Positions 54,494 through 62,416 are shown, counted from the stretch's first letter. The stretch is 64,000 bases of DNA from Sphingomonas montanisoli (GCF_008274695.1 NZ_VTOU01000002.1:1-64000), one strand, 5' to 3'. Translations and numbers: made by a program. The notes: generated by a model from the letters alone, not told the origin.

Positions 54494-55132
54494 TTATTCG
54501 ACCAGCTTGAAGCGCACCGTCAGTGTCCGCCAACTTTCGGTCGCGACGCCGTCGCGGGTGGCGGCGCGGAACCGCCAGTATCGCAACGCCTGCCGTTCGG
54601 TCGCGGTGAAGAAGGTGGGGTCGGTCGCATTGACCTGCACCACCTGCCGCACACGCCCGTCCGCGCCGATCAGGATGCGGACCGTCGCAAAACCCTCGGT
54701 CCCCGCGCGCGCCATCGCCGCGGGATAATCGGGCTGGAAGCGGCCGGCCGCGGCCGGATCCATCTTCGCTTCGACGAAGGCGGGTTCGGCGATCACGGGC
54801 TGGGTGGGGATCACCACGTCGGTCACGCCGCTCGACGGCGGATCGATCGGCTTGGTCAGGATGGCGGTCTGCGACAAAGGTGGCAGATCGATGATTGTCG
54901 GCATCGTCGCGCTGGGCATATCCCTTCCGGTGCGCGGTGGCGGCGGGATTTCCGGCGGTGTCGGGTCGGCGGGCGTTTCGTAGATCTGGGTGCGGACGAT
55001 GTTCGGTGGGCCGATCACCTGGGTCTTGACCAGCGCCAGCGCGATGATCGCGGCGGCGTGGCCCGCGATAACGATCGCAAGGCCGGTCTTGCTGCCTTTG
55101 GTGCGGGTATCGAGAAAGCCTTCACTGTGCAT
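54494..55132 (-). CDS. TonB family energy-transducing protein
   Basis: 212 aa from ATG 55132 (MHSEGFLDTRTKGSKTGLAIVIAGHAAAIIALALV). It has an N-terminal membrane helix (about 15-35), a Pro-rich spacer (PADPTPPEIPPPPRTG) and a TonB C-terminal domain (about 125-210: PDYPAAMARAGTEGFATVRILIGADGRVRQVVQVNATDPTFFTATERQALRYWRF). It would power TonB-dependent receptors such as the three in this window. GGAGAAGGAG precedes the ATG. exbB and exbD are not next to it. Confidence 0.9.
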   Translation of the reverse strand: MHSEGFLDTRTKGSKTGLAIVIAGHAAAIIALALVKTQVIGPPNIVRTQIYETPADPTPPEIPPPPRTGRDMPSATMPTIIDLPPLSQTAILTKPIDPPSSGVTDVVIPTQPVIAEPAFVEAKMDPAAAGRFQPDYPAAMARAGTEGFATVRILIGADGRVRQVVQVNATDPTFFTATERQALRYWRFRAATRDGVATESWRTLTVRFKLVE

Positions 55133-55347
55133 GACGATCTCCTTCTCCTGGCGACCGCATGTCTCCGCGGTTCGCCGAAGGAAATGATACAGCGTCACTT
55201 ATCCTATAGCGCGCCAAAATCTTTCGCCGTAACAATTGGCAACCTTCGCCACGTCGTCGGCGCATTTTCCCAACTCTTAGCGGTGAAATTCAAGTTGCCG
55301 TACAAGAATATCGGGAAAATCCCTATAAATCCGGGCTGGACGAAAAC

Positions 55348-55363
55348 TGGCACGGCAAATGCA
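55348..55363 (+). promoter_or_regulatory. Putative sigma-54 (-24/-12) promoter
   Basis: TGGCACGGCAAATGCA matches the consensus TGGCACG-N4-TTGCW with one mismatch. The GC of the -12 element lies 52 nt before the ATG of the 51-aa gene, predicting a start near 55374 and a leader of about 40 nt. The genes it faces include PspC, and rpoN is in this window. The GG and GC spacing is as required. Confidence 0.65.
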
Positions 55364-55414
55364 ATCCCTTCGGCAACGGCCGCCACGGCGATCGGCAGAT
55401 GAAGGAGACAGACG

Positions 55415-55570
55415 ATGACCCCGACCAACGAGATGAGCGACGCGAAGCGCATCCTGATCGCGCTGGGCGGTGGCCTGCTGTTCAGCCTCGCCTGCCTGAC
55501 CGCCGCGATCGGCCCCGCCAACGCTACTGCCTCGGTCCCGGCCGTCGCGAGCCGTGTGGCCCTGCTTTAA
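55415..55570 (+). CDS. 51-aa membrane peptide upstream of pspC
   Basis: Frame from ATG 55415 (MTPTNEMSDAKRILIALGGG, then LLFSLACLTAAIG), 51 residues with one membrane helix or an uncleaved signal. GAAGGAG lies about 9 nt upstream. It is the first gene behind the sigma-54-type promoter and precedes PspC by 24 nt. It was too short for standard calling; the ribosome site, conserved-looking composition and position make it plausible. The family is not recognised. Confidence 0.65.
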   Translation: MTPTNEMSDAKRILIALGGGLLFSLACLTAAIGPANATASVPAVASRVALL

Positions 55571-55594
55571 TTTTTTCCGCGAAAGGGAATTGCC

Positions 55595-55795
55595 ATGAAC
55601 GCGTCTTCCAACCGTTTCCGCCTCAACAAGACCGACGGCAAGGTCATGGGTGTCTGCGCCGGCCTCGCCGATTTCACCGGCGTCGACGCGACGCTTATCC
55701 GCATCGTCACCGTCCTGCTCACGCTGCTCGGTGTGGGTTCGACGATCCTGCTCTACCTGCTGGTCGGCCTGATCGCTCCGGCCGTGCGCTACTGA
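55595..55795 (+). CDS. pspC: PspC domain protein
   Basis: 66 aa, the minimal PspC domain (RLNKTDGKVMGVCAGLADFTGVDATLIRIVTVLLTLLGVGSTILLYLLVGLIAP) with one or two membrane helices. PspC proteins sense envelope stress and bind PspA in phage-shock systems. It follows the 51-aa gene and both lie behind a sigma-54-type promoter. No pspA or pspF is in the window. Its 3' end overlaps the convergent Lon-substrate-domain gene by 7 nt. Confidence 0.9.
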   Translation: MNASSNRFRLNKTDGKVMGVCAGLADFTGVDATLIRIVTVLLTLLGVGSTILLYLLVGLIAPAVRY

Positions 55796-56415
55796 AGCGT
55801 GGCGTCATCATCGTCGTTGCGGCGGAAGAAGCCGAGGAATTGCGCGAGCAACTCGGCCCTTTCGTCCAGCGACACCGCCTCCAGCAATGCCTGCTTGGCG
55901 GCGGGGTCGAAGGGGGCGATCTGCGCGATCGCGTTGACCAGCGTTTCGTCGTCGAGGCGGCTGACCGAGGTCCAGTCGATCGCGTAGCCCCGCGCATCGG
56001 CGAAGCGGCGCGCTTCCTGCTCGATCGAGGCGCGCACGATGCTCGCCAGCGGTTCGGGCTCCTTGGCATCGGCGAAGCCGCTGATATCGCCTTCGACCTG
56101 CCGAAACGGCGTCGTGACGTCCAGTTCGCGCAGCAGGCGAAAGCGGCTCACCCCTTCCAGGATGATGTCGAAACGACCGTCGTCGTGGCTCTTCACCTCG
56201 CGGATATGGCCGATGCAGCCGACGTCGAACAGGCGCGGCGGCTCGGCGGCGTCGCGCGGCTGGATCATCGCGATCCGCCGGTCACGCGCCAGCGCATCGG
56301 ACACCATCGCACGGTATCGCGGCTCGAAGATGTGAAGCGGCAGCAGGCTGCGCGGAAACAGCAACGCCCCCCCAAGCGGGAAGATCGACAGCCGCTGTCC
56401 GGTCCGCGTCGCCAT
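55789..56415 (-). CDS. Lon substrate-binding-domain protein
   Basis: 208 aa from ATG 56415 (MATRTGQRLSIFPLGGALLFPRSLLPLHIFEPRYRAMVSDALARD). This is the N-terminal domain of Lon protease without the ATPase and protease. The function of free copies is not settled; a role in protein quality control is possible. It lies 10 nt after the CnoX-like gene, likely co-transcribed. Confidence 0.9.
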   Translation of the reverse strand: MATRTGQRLSIFPLGGALLFPRSLLPLHIFEPRYRAMVSDALARDRRIAMIQPRDAAEPPRLFDVGCIGHIREVKSHDDGRFDIILEGVSRFRLLRELDVTTPFRQVEGDISGFADAKEPEPLASIVRASIEQEARRFADARGYAIDWTSVSRLDDETLVNAIAQIAPFDPAAKQALLEAVSLDERAELLAQFLGFFRRNDDDDATLQ

Positions 56416-56425
56416 TGGCCGATCC

Positions 56426-57337
56426 TCAGGTGAACAGAATGGCCGACAGCCGCCGGCGCTGATCGCGGACCCAGGGATCCTCCAGCCCGACGACTTCGAG
56501 CAGCTTGAGCAGCCGCTGGCGCGCCGCATCCTCGTTCCACGTCCGGTCGCGCGCGATGATCTCGAGCAACTGGTCGGCGGCCCCGTCGCGGTCGTTCATG
56601 GCCATCAGGCCGCCTGCCAGTTCGTATCGCGCGTCATGGTCGTCGGGGTTCGCGACGACGCGCGCGCGCAGCGGATCGAGATCGTCGACCGGGGTCGCCT
56701 CGCGCGCCAGCGCGATCGCCGATTGGGCGCGCGCGATCGCGGGATCCTTGGCGATTTCGGGCGGCAGATCGGTCAGCAGTGCATCGGCTTCGTCGATCTG
56801 CCCTGCCGCCACAAGCGCGCGGGCATGGCCCGACAGAACCTGCGGATTGTCGGGCGCCATCTCCGCGATCTGGCTGAACACCGAAAGAGCGCGTTCGATA
56901 TCGCCCGCGTCGAGCACCTCTTCGCCCATCGCGATCAGCGGGGCGATATCCTGCGCGAGCTGCCCCGCCGCGCTTTCGACCGGGATCTGGCGCAGGATCT
57001 GATCGAGCATCTGGGTCAGCTGACCCTCGGTGCGCGCATTGGTCAGGTCGGCGACCAGCTGCCCCTGGAACATCGCATAGACGGTGGGGATCGATTGGAC
57101 GCGGAACTGCGCCGCGATCATCTTCTGCTCGTCGACGTTGATCTTGGCCAGGATCACGCCCTTGTCGGCATAATCGGCAGCAACCTTTTCGAGCAGCGGG
57201 GTCAGTTGCTTGCAGGGGCCGCACCATTCGGCCCAGAAATCGACGATCACGAGCGAAGTCATCGACGGTTCGACGATATCGCGCTTGAATGCCTCGATCG
57301 CCTCCTTGTCCGCCGCGCTCATACCCAGGGTCGCCAC
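56426..57337 (-). CDS. cnoX: Thioredoxin-domain co-chaperone CnoX (YbbN)-like
   Basis: 303 aa from GTG 57337. The thioredoxin fold holds DFWAEWCGPCKQLTPLLEK (active-site CGPC, about 35-38) and is followed by TPR repeats (DIERALSVFSQIAEMAPDNPQVLSGHARALVAAGQIDEADALL). CnoX binds oxidised proteins and passes them to GroEL. GTG is chosen as GGGAG lies about 7 nt upstream and the opening MATLGMS is typical; ATGs further upstream lack this site. Confidence 0.88.
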   Translation of the reverse strand: MATLGMSAADKEAIEAFKRDIVEPSMTSLVIVDFWAEWCGPCKQLTPLLEKVAADYADKGVILAKINVDEQKMIAAQFRVQSIPTVYAMFQGQLVADLTNARTEGQLTQMLDQILRQIPVESAAGQLAQDIAPLIAMGEEVLDAGDIERALSVFSQIAEMAPDNPQVLSGHARALVAAGQIDEADALLTDLPPEIAKDPAIARAQSAIALAREATPVDDLDPLRARVVANPDDHDARYELAGGLMAMNDRDGAADQLLEIIARDRTWNEDAARQRLLKLLEVVGLEDPWVRDQRRRLSAILFT

Positions 57338-57504
57338 CTGCTCGTCTCCCGATCGTTCCACGTCACATGTGGGGCGCATATCCGCCATGCCAAGGGCGGT
57401 TGCAACCTTGCGCATTTTTCCTGTCGAATCAGCTTGCGCACCTGAAAGGCCCACGCTAAACGCCGCGCCTCACACAGCGGGTTCGCCCGCTTGTAAGCGC
57501 CAGA

Positions 57505-57579
57505 GCGGGCGTAGCTCAGGGGTAGAGCACAACCTTGCCAAGGTTGGGGTCGAGGGTTCGAATCCCTTCGCCCGCTCCA
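57505..57579 (+). tRNA. tRNA-Gly (anticodon GCC)
   Basis: A 75-nt cloverleaf: acceptor GCGGGCG/CGCCCGC, D-arm AGCTCAGGGGTAGAGC, anticodon stem CAACC/GGTTG with loop TTGCCAA, T-loop TTCGAAT, discriminator T and encoded CCA. No tRNA copy or fragment is next to it. Confidence 0.95.
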
Positions 57580-57664
57580 GGTTCGCGGTCAGCCGCGACA
57601 CCGTCATGATGACGGGATCACGAATCGACGGGAACTCCGGATACGGCCGCGCGCTTCGTGGTGC

Positions 57665-57955
57665 ATGCGTTCCAAGAATTTTATGGACCTCGCGTTCAGC
57701 GGATGGTCGCTCGGTCTCGAGGCATCGTCGGTAATCGCCATGCGGCTTACGCGACTGGCTGCATTTGACGCCGCCGCTTTCGTCGAGGCGCGGCTGATGG
57801 TGGTCGAAAAGATCGAGGCCGCGGCGCAATTGCAGGGCAAGGCGCTGACCGGTGGCCTTGGCGTCACGCCCGTCAGCGTAGCCCACGGCTCACTCGCCCA
57901 CTATCGCGCCGGCGTGGCCAAGAACCGCCGCCGACTCAAACGTGCCAAGCGTTGA
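57665..57955 (+). CDS. Conserved hypothetical protein
   Basis: 96 aa (MRSKNFMDLAFSGWSLGLEASSVIAMRLTRLAAFDAAAFVEARLMVVEKIEAAAQLQGKALTGGLGVTPVSVAHGSLAHYRAGVAKNRRRLKRAK). It has a mostly helical pattern with a basic C-terminus. Function unknown, and I do not recognise a family. An in-frame ATG at 57683 is also possible. It abuts the stop of the convergent diiron protein gene. Confidence 0.6.
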   Translation: MRSKNFMDLAFSGWSLGLEASSVIAMRLTRLAAFDAAAFVEARLMVVEKIEAAAQLQGKALTGGLGVTPVSVAHGSLAHYRAGVAKNRRRLKRAKR

Positions 57956-58852
57956 TCAATCCCACAGATGTGCGCGATAGCGACCAAAGCAGCGCGCGCC
58001 GCAGCGTAGGCGGATCAGAGCGCCCTCGGCGATAGCATGCGCGCGGGCCGGATCTTCGGCGACGAGTGGACGGAGCGCTTCGCGATTCCAATCGGCGCTA
58101 TGCTTGACGTCGAGCACCGCGTGCAGATCGAAATAGCGGCGTTCGCGTTCGCTCAGGCCGATGCGGCGTAGCCCCTTGGCCACATGTGCCGAGCGCCCGG
58201 GGGCGGTCAGTTCGATCACGCCGAGCGCGCCGACCGAGTGCCATGCATAACGTCGGCTGGTCGCCATCGCGGTCATCGCATTGGCAAGCGACAGGCTTTC
58301 CCACACCGTCGTCTCGATTGCGGGATCGACGTCCAGCGTATCGACAAGGACGTTCAGCATGGGGCCGTGCATGCCTTTGGCATTTCCGCGCCCCATCTCG
58401 TCCCAATAGTTGCGCGCCAGCTCGAGTTTGGGTGCGGCGGGCAGCTTGACCTGCGTATAGGCGACAAGGTCGTCGAACCCGGCCTCGCCGGCCGCCTCCT
58501 GTTCGAAAAACCAACGAAGCTCGTCGCGAGTCGCCTCTTTCTCCAGCCATGGGAACAGAGGATCGCCCTGGCCGGGGCCTACCACGGCCAGATGCTCGAA
58601 CCACGCGACAAAGCCGTCCGGGTCGGTCGGCGCACGCGATGCCTCGTCGATCACTTCGGCGCGCAACTCCTCGAGAAAACCGCCTTCGAGCCGCTGCATC
58701 CGCATGTCGCGATCGAGCAGACGTTGCCAGTCATCGGTGGGGAGTTGTGGCGCCAAACGCTCTCGATTCCAGTGGCTAAGTCCGCGTTGAAAGCTGTCCG
58801 TAAGGAACTGCGATCGCTCCGCCGACTGATCCAGATTAATCCGCGTTGCCAT
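57956..58852 (-). CDS. Haem-oxygenase-like diiron protein
   Basis: 298 aa, all-helical. FFEQEAAGEAGFDDLVAYTQ, YWDEMGRGNAKGMHGPMLNVL, and YFDLHAVLDVKHSADW provide the Glu and His residues of a haem-oxygenase-like diiron oxidase/oxygenase (iron-containing redox enzyme) fold. It should bind two iron ions and act on an unknown substrate. It has no haem-binding signature of HemO. It is upstream of no obvious partner; the nearest neighbours are a hypothetical gene and a stress cluster. Confidence 0.7.
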   Translation of the reverse strand: MATRINLDQSAERSQFLTDSFQRGLSHWNRERLAPQLPTDDWQRLLDRDMRMQRLEGGFLEELRAEVIDEASRAPTDPDGFVAWFEHLAVVGPGQGDPLFPWLEKEATRDELRWFFEQEAAGEAGFDDLVAYTQVKLPAAPKLELARNYWDEMGRGNAKGMHGPMLNVLVDTLDVDPAIETTVWESLSLANAMTAMATSRRYAWHSVGALGVIELTAPGRSAHVAKGLRRIGLSERERRYFDLHAVLDVKHSADWNREALRPLVAEDPARAHAIAEGALIRLRCGARCFGRYRAHLWD

Positions 58853-58909
58853 TTTATTCTCTCAATTCATAGATTTAGCAGAATAACGGACGGCAACCGC
58901 TTCGAGTTC

Positions 58910-59143
58910 CTAACCTTTACCGTCGCGACCCAGATCTTGACCCTTGTGATCACCAAAACCATTGGCGCGCATCTTGGCATTGTCTGGCGCCTGGTCATCG
59001 GCGGCGCGCTCGGGATTGGCGGGGTCGCCAGGCCGGGGCGCCGACCCGCCCTTCGCTGCCCCGCCAGGCCGGCCGCCAGCATTGGCGATACGGTCGGCAT
59101 CCGTTTTCGCGATCTCGCCCGTCACGACATGTCCGTCTTCCAT
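58910..59143 (-). CDS. Small hydrophilic protein, stress-cluster
   Basis: 77 aa, very hydrophilic (MEDGHVVTGEIAKTDADRIANAGGRPGGAAKG and further Gly/Asn/Asp-rich). AGGAGG lies 5 nt before the ATG. The stop of the hemerythrin gene lies 10 nt upstream of its start, so the two are co-transcribed. The composition suggests an unstructured stress protein; I do not assign a family. Confidence 0.6.
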   Translation of the reverse strand: MEDGHVVTGEIAKTDADRIANAGGRPGGAAKGGSAPRPGDPANPERAADDQAPDNAKMRANGFGDHKGQDLGRDGKG

Positions 59144-59153
59144 CGCAACCTCC

Positions 59154-59909
59154 TCAAGCGAGCTTGAAAGCTTCCTTGTTGGCCGCGGCGGTCAGCCGCG
59201 CATTGCCAGCGTCGCCCAGCGCGGCGTGCAGTTTCGGGAAGATCGCATCCTCCTCCTCGCGCACATGTGCCTCGATATCGGCGCGAAACGCGCTGACCTT
59301 CGCAAGGAAGCCGGCCGCGTCCTTCGCCATCGCATCGAGTTCGTACAGATGCTGCTTCACATAGCCGTGATCGTGGTTGAGTTTGTCCGCATCGGCCTTG
59401 TCGCCCCATTCGCGCAGCGCGGGGTAGAGGCTGTTTTCTTCCATGAAGGCGTGCTTGCCCAGCGCATGGGTCAATTGGGCGAGAAGCGTCGCGCGCTTGC
59501 CGGTCTCGCGATCGCTGGTCTTTTCCAGCGCGTCGAACAATGCGAGGGCCATCTTGTGATCGGCCTTCACGCCGTCCAGCCAGTCGCCCGCAAGTGCGGT
59601 CGGTGCCTGCACCATCACCTTGCGGCCGAAATTGGCCGCGAGTCCCGCGACCAGCCCCACGGCCGCTGCGCCGACCAGACCGGCGGTGCGTCCCGATGCT
59701 GCGCGTTTGGTGTCGCGGGTGATGTCGGCCGCGGCGCGACGGGAGCGTGTAGCGGCGCGGCGCACGCGCTTGGCACCCGCGTCGACCACTTTTTCGACCG
59801 GAGCGATCGTCTCCGCGATCGGCGCGGTGATGCTGGCGACTTTCGCGGTGGCGGTCGCGGGCTTGGCGCGCGGCGTTCTGGGTTTGCGGGCGGACGTGTT
59901 GCTGGTCAT
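59154..59909 (-). CDS. Hemerythrin-domain protein
   Basis: 251 aa. A basic Ala/Arg/Lys-rich N-terminus (about 1-75) is followed by a short hydrophobic stretch (GRTAGLVGAAAVGLVAGLAANF) and a hemerythrin HHE domain (about 105-235: DHKMALALFDALEKTS, THALGKHAFMEENSLYPALREWG, HDHGYVKQHLYELDAM, HVREEEDAIFPKLH). The His and Glu residues would bind two irons. An EcfG-type promoter lies upstream, as expected of a stress-induced gene. The Lys/Arg/Ala tail resembles histone-like tails. Confidence 0.9.
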   Translation of the reverse strand: MTSNTSARKPRTPRAKPATATAKVASITAPIAETIAPVEKVVDAGAKRVRRAATRSRRAAADITRDTKRAASGRTAGLVGAAAVGLVAGLAANFGRKVMVQAPTALAGDWLDGVKADHKMALALFDALEKTSDRETGKRATLLAQLTHALGKHAFMEENSLYPALREWGDKADADKLNHDHGYVKQHLYELDAMAKDAAGFLAKVSAFRADIEAHVREEEDAIFPKLHAALGDAGNARLTAAANKEAFKLA

Positions 59910-59935
59910 GGGAGCCTCCTGGAAATCGGGGGCTG

Positions 59936-59960
59936 AACCCTTGCCTTCCGGCGCTGTTCC
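59936..59960 (-). promoter_or_regulatory. Putative EcfG-type general-stress promoter
   Basis: On the minus strand, GGAAC, 16 bases, GGTT. This fits the alphaproteobacterial EcfG consensus GGAAC-N16/17-(C)GTT with one deviation. It lies 27-51 nt upstream of the hemerythrin gene. Confidence 0.5.
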
Positions 59961-60002
59961 GGTCGTTTCGCTTCCCGCTTGATGCAGGTTAGGTCGTTCG
60001 CG

Positions 60003-60722
60003 TCAGGCGGGGCCGGGATCGACGTACAGATAATCGGCGTCGAACTCGGCAACGCGCTGCAGTTTTTCGAAATTGTCGATGTCCACGCGGCCGTTGCGGA
60101 AGGTCGCCAGACCGCTCTCGCGCAGCTCCTTCAGAACGCGGTTCACGTGCACCGAGGTGAGGCCCAGGCATTCGGCCAGGTCGATCTGCGTCAGCGGCAG
60201 GCGATAGCCCCGCTCGTCGGTAAGGCCGACGATCTTCATCCGGACGTAGAGTTCGCAGAACAGGTGTGCGGTTCGTGCCAGCGCGCTGCGTCGCCCGAGC
60301 GAGACTTCCCACGCGCGATGGGTGGCGGCGTCGAGGTTCGTCTGGAACCAGAATAGCCGGCCAAGCCGTGGATGTTGTTCGGTTATCCACTCGATCTCAT
60401 CATGTGAAACGATGCTGACCGTGCAATCGCTGAGCGCCATCACGTCATGATCGAGCCGCTTGAGCATGAAACTGTGAAGATCGAGGAAGTCGCCGCTGAT
60501 GTGGAGCGCGCTGATCTGGCGGCGGCCGTCGCGCATGTCCTTGTAACGGCCCATCATGCCGTCGATCAGCAGCGTCGAATAATCGATCCGCTGTCCTTCA
60601 CGGATCAACACCGTACGCGCGGGCACCTGACGGACCGGCTGAGCGATCCGACGCAGCACCGCCTCTTCCTCTGCGCTGACTTCATGGCGCCGGCGTAATT
60701 TGAGCAGCAGATGGTCGATCAC
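60003..60722 (-). CDS. Crp/Fnr-family regulator (copy 1)
   Basis: 239 aa. A cyclic-nucleotide-type sensor domain (about 10-140: VPARTVLIREGQRIDYSTLLIDGMMGRYKDMRDGRRQISALHISGDFLDLHSFML) and a C-terminal HTH (YRLPLTQIDLAECLGLTSVHVNRVLKELRESGLATFRNG). No Fe-S cysteine cluster is visible, so it is not FNR-like in mechanism. It follows the DUF6894 gene, overlapping by 4 nt (ATGA). The other copy (61214) diverges from it. Confidence 0.93.
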   Translation of the reverse strand: MIDHLLLKLRRRHEVSAEEEAVLRRIAQPVRQVPARTVLIREGQRIDYSTLLIDGMMGRYKDMRDGRRQISALHISGDFLDLHSFMLKRLDHDVMALSDCTVSIVSHDEIEWITEQHPRLGRLFWFQTNLDAATHRAWEVSLGRRSALARTAHLFCELYVRMKIVGLTDERGYRLPLTQIDLAECLGLTSVHVNRVLKELRESGLATFRNGRVDIDNFEKLQRVAEFDADYLYVDPGPA

Positions 60723-61000
60723 ACGCTTGCTCCGCCCGTCGGGTCTTGGCAGGAGGCCTGATCATGGCGAACGTCGACAGCTTCGTCGAACCTTATCTCC
60801 ATCAGAACATGTTCGGTATCGTCGGCAACCTTGAGCATGCCGTTCAGATCGAGCCGGCCGTGCGTGACCTCGTCCCGAAGGATCGATCGGATCCCCGTCA
60901 TCGCCAGGGCGCGGGCGTCGTCCAGGTTGGAAAGCTCGACGCCTTCGTCGTCATGGGTTTCGCCATTGCCGTTGAAGACGTGAAAATAGAAACGTGGCAT
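60719..61000 (-). CDS. DUF6894 family protein
   Basis: 93 aa from ATG 61000 (MPRFYFHVFNGNGETHDDEGVELSNLDDARALAMTGIRSILRDEV). The F-Y-F-H-V-F-N-G and DEGVELSNLDDARALA pattern is that of DUF6894. Function unknown. It is upstream of and overlaps the Crp-type regulator. An ATG 15 nt further upstream is less typical. Confidence 0.88.
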   Translation of the reverse strand: MPRFYFHVFNGNGETHDDEGVELSNLDDARALAMTGIRSILRDEVTHGRLDLNGMLKVADDTEHVLMEIRFDEAVDVRHDQASCQDPTGGASV

Positions 61001-61079
61001 CGGGGCGCCTTCCACAGGGTCGGGCGGGGGAACCCGTCAGACGATATCTGTTGGCCGAAACCCCTTTGTGACCGCTGGG

Positions 61080-61098
61080 TTGCAAATCATTTTCGCAA
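61080..61098. promoter_or_regulatory. Fur-like palindrome between divergent Crp genes
   Basis: TTGCAAATCATTTTCGCAA lies between the DUF6894/Crp unit and the second Crp gene. TTGC and GCAA arms enclose a TCATT core, as in alphaproteobacterial iron boxes. It could control one or both units. Confidence 0.4.
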
Positions 61099-61213
61099 CT
61101 TAACCTAGGGCAATCGCAAACCGGCGCGAGCCGGATAGAGCTTCGCCATCGATTGGTGCGGGGCGTCTGGGGGCAGGCGGGCCCGCGCACCTTTTGGGGG
61201 CGCATTGCCGAAT

Positions 61214-61942
61214 ATGGTGACGGACAAGTTGTTGAAGGGCCGACGCGATGTCGTCCTCGATCAGAAGGAGCGTGCCGCGATCGAAGCGGCGGTCAGCGAG
61301 ATCAGGTCGATCCCCGCGCGCACCGTCCTGATCGAAGCGGGCACGCCCGTGCGTCAGTGCGCCCTGCTGATCGACGGCGCGATGTGCCGCTATATCGACG
61401 ATCGCGAAGGGTTGCGGCAGCTGGTGGCGTTCCATGTGCCTGGCGATTTTGTCGATCTGCACAGCTATGCGCTCAAGACACTCGAACATGATGTGGCGAC
61501 CGTCACCGAGGCGAAGGTGGCGATCATCCCGCATGACAGGATCCGTGCTCTAAGCGCCGACAGCCCTGATCTCACGCGCAAATTGTGGTTCTCCACGCTG
61601 CTGGACGCGGCGATGCATCGCGCCTGGCTGTTCCGGCTCGGCCGGCTCGATGCGATGGGGCGGCTCGCGCATTTCCTGTGCGAGACCAATGCCCGGCTGA
61701 AGGCGGTGGGCTTGAGCGACGGTCGCCGCTTCCAGCTCGATCTCACGCAGAATGATCTGGCCGAAATCTGCGGCGTCACCAGCATCCATGTGAACCGCAT
61801 TCTTCGTCAGCTGCGCGAAGAAGGCATATGCACCTACCGGTCATCCTTGGTAGAATTGCTGCAACCCGAACTGCTCGCCGCCAGGGGGCAGTTCGACGAT
61901 GCCTATCTCTATCTTGATGAGAGCCCTGCACGCTCGGACTAG
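61214..61942 (+). CDS. Crp/Fnr-family regulator (copy 2)
   Basis: 242 aa from ATG 61214; a TTG at 61205 is in frame. It is a paralogue of the regulator at 60003 (IPARTVLIEAGTPVRQCALLIDGAMCRYIDDREGLRQLVAFHVPGDFVDLHSYAL; HTH LTQNDLAEICGVTSIHVNRILRQLREEG). No Cys cluster. It is divergent from the DUF6894/Crp unit and followed 10 nt later by a 65-aa gene. Confidence 0.93.
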   Translation: MVTDKLLKGRRDVVLDQKERAAIEAAVSEIRSIPARTVLIEAGTPVRQCALLIDGAMCRYIDDREGLRQLVAFHVPGDFVDLHSYALKTLEHDVATVTEAKVAIIPHDRIRALSADSPDLTRKLWFSTLLDAAMHRAWLFRLGRLDAMGRLAHFLCETNARLKAVGLSDGRRFQLDLTQNDLAEICGVTSIHVNRILRQLREEGICTYRSSLVELLQPELLAARGQFDDAYLYLDESPARSD

Positions 61943-61952
61943 GAGGTGCACG

Positions 61953-62150
61953 ATGACCGAAGCGAAGCCGTCTGCACCGCCCCATGCCGATTCGGCTGAC
62001 ATTGCCGTCGCCAGTGCCGAGGCGGGGCATGTGATTCTGGATGGACCGCCGGGCCTTGCCGCCACGCTCAGCCCGGAGGCTGCGGTGCGGCTGGGGGAAA
62101 GTCTGATTGCAGCCGCTGCGGAGGCGAAGCGCCAGGCGATTGCCGATTAA
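61953..62150 (+). CDS. Small hypothetical protein
   Basis: 65 aa from ATG 61953 (MTEAKPSAPPHADSADIAVASAEAGHVILDGPPGLAATLSPEAAVRLGESLIAAAAEAKRQAIAD). AGGAGGT lies 6 nt before the ATG. It is likely co-transcribed with the Crp gene 10 nt upstream. No family recognised. It overlaps the stop of the convergent DUF1488 gene by 4 nt. Confidence 0.65.
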   Translation: MTEAKPSAPPHADSADIAVASAEAGHVILDGPPGLAATLSPEAAVRLGESLIAAAAEAKRQAIAD

Positions 62151-62416
62151 TCGATATCGAGCGCCGAGATCACAAGGCGCGGATCTTCGGCCGGATCTTT
62201 CAGAAAACCGTTGTCGTACAGAGCCTGCGCTGCCGCGCGCACCCGCCCGCGTTGGGTCTCGAGTGCGGCGATGCGGTTTTCACCGACATGGCCCTCGGTC
62301 AGCTTGATGAGCGCGCTGGTATCGAGTTCCACCGCAAACGGCAGCCCGTCGACCGATCCGCGGAAGATGGGTCGTATCGAATCGCCTTCCAGGGCACCCA
62401 GGCTGACGCGTGTCAT
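62147..62416 (-). CDS. DUF1488-like protein
   Basis: 89 aa. PIFRGSVDGLPFAVELDTSALIKLTEGHVGENRIAALETQRGRVRAAAQALYDNG matches the arrangement of DUF1488 (a V-x-F-E-type strand and then a helix with the R-I-x-x-A-A-x-x-x-Y pattern). Function unknown. It converges on the 65-aa gene. Confidence 0.65.
   Translation of the reverse strand: MTRVSLGALEGDSIRPIFRGSVDGLPFAVELDTSALIKLTEGHVGENRIAALETQRGRVRAAAQALYDNGFLKDPAEDPRLVISALDID

Noticed and set aside
50764-55132. FMN riboswitch search in front of the rib genes
   Set aside because: No conserved RFN core was seen upstream of the TonB, hypothetical or ribD genes; intergenic gaps are too short.
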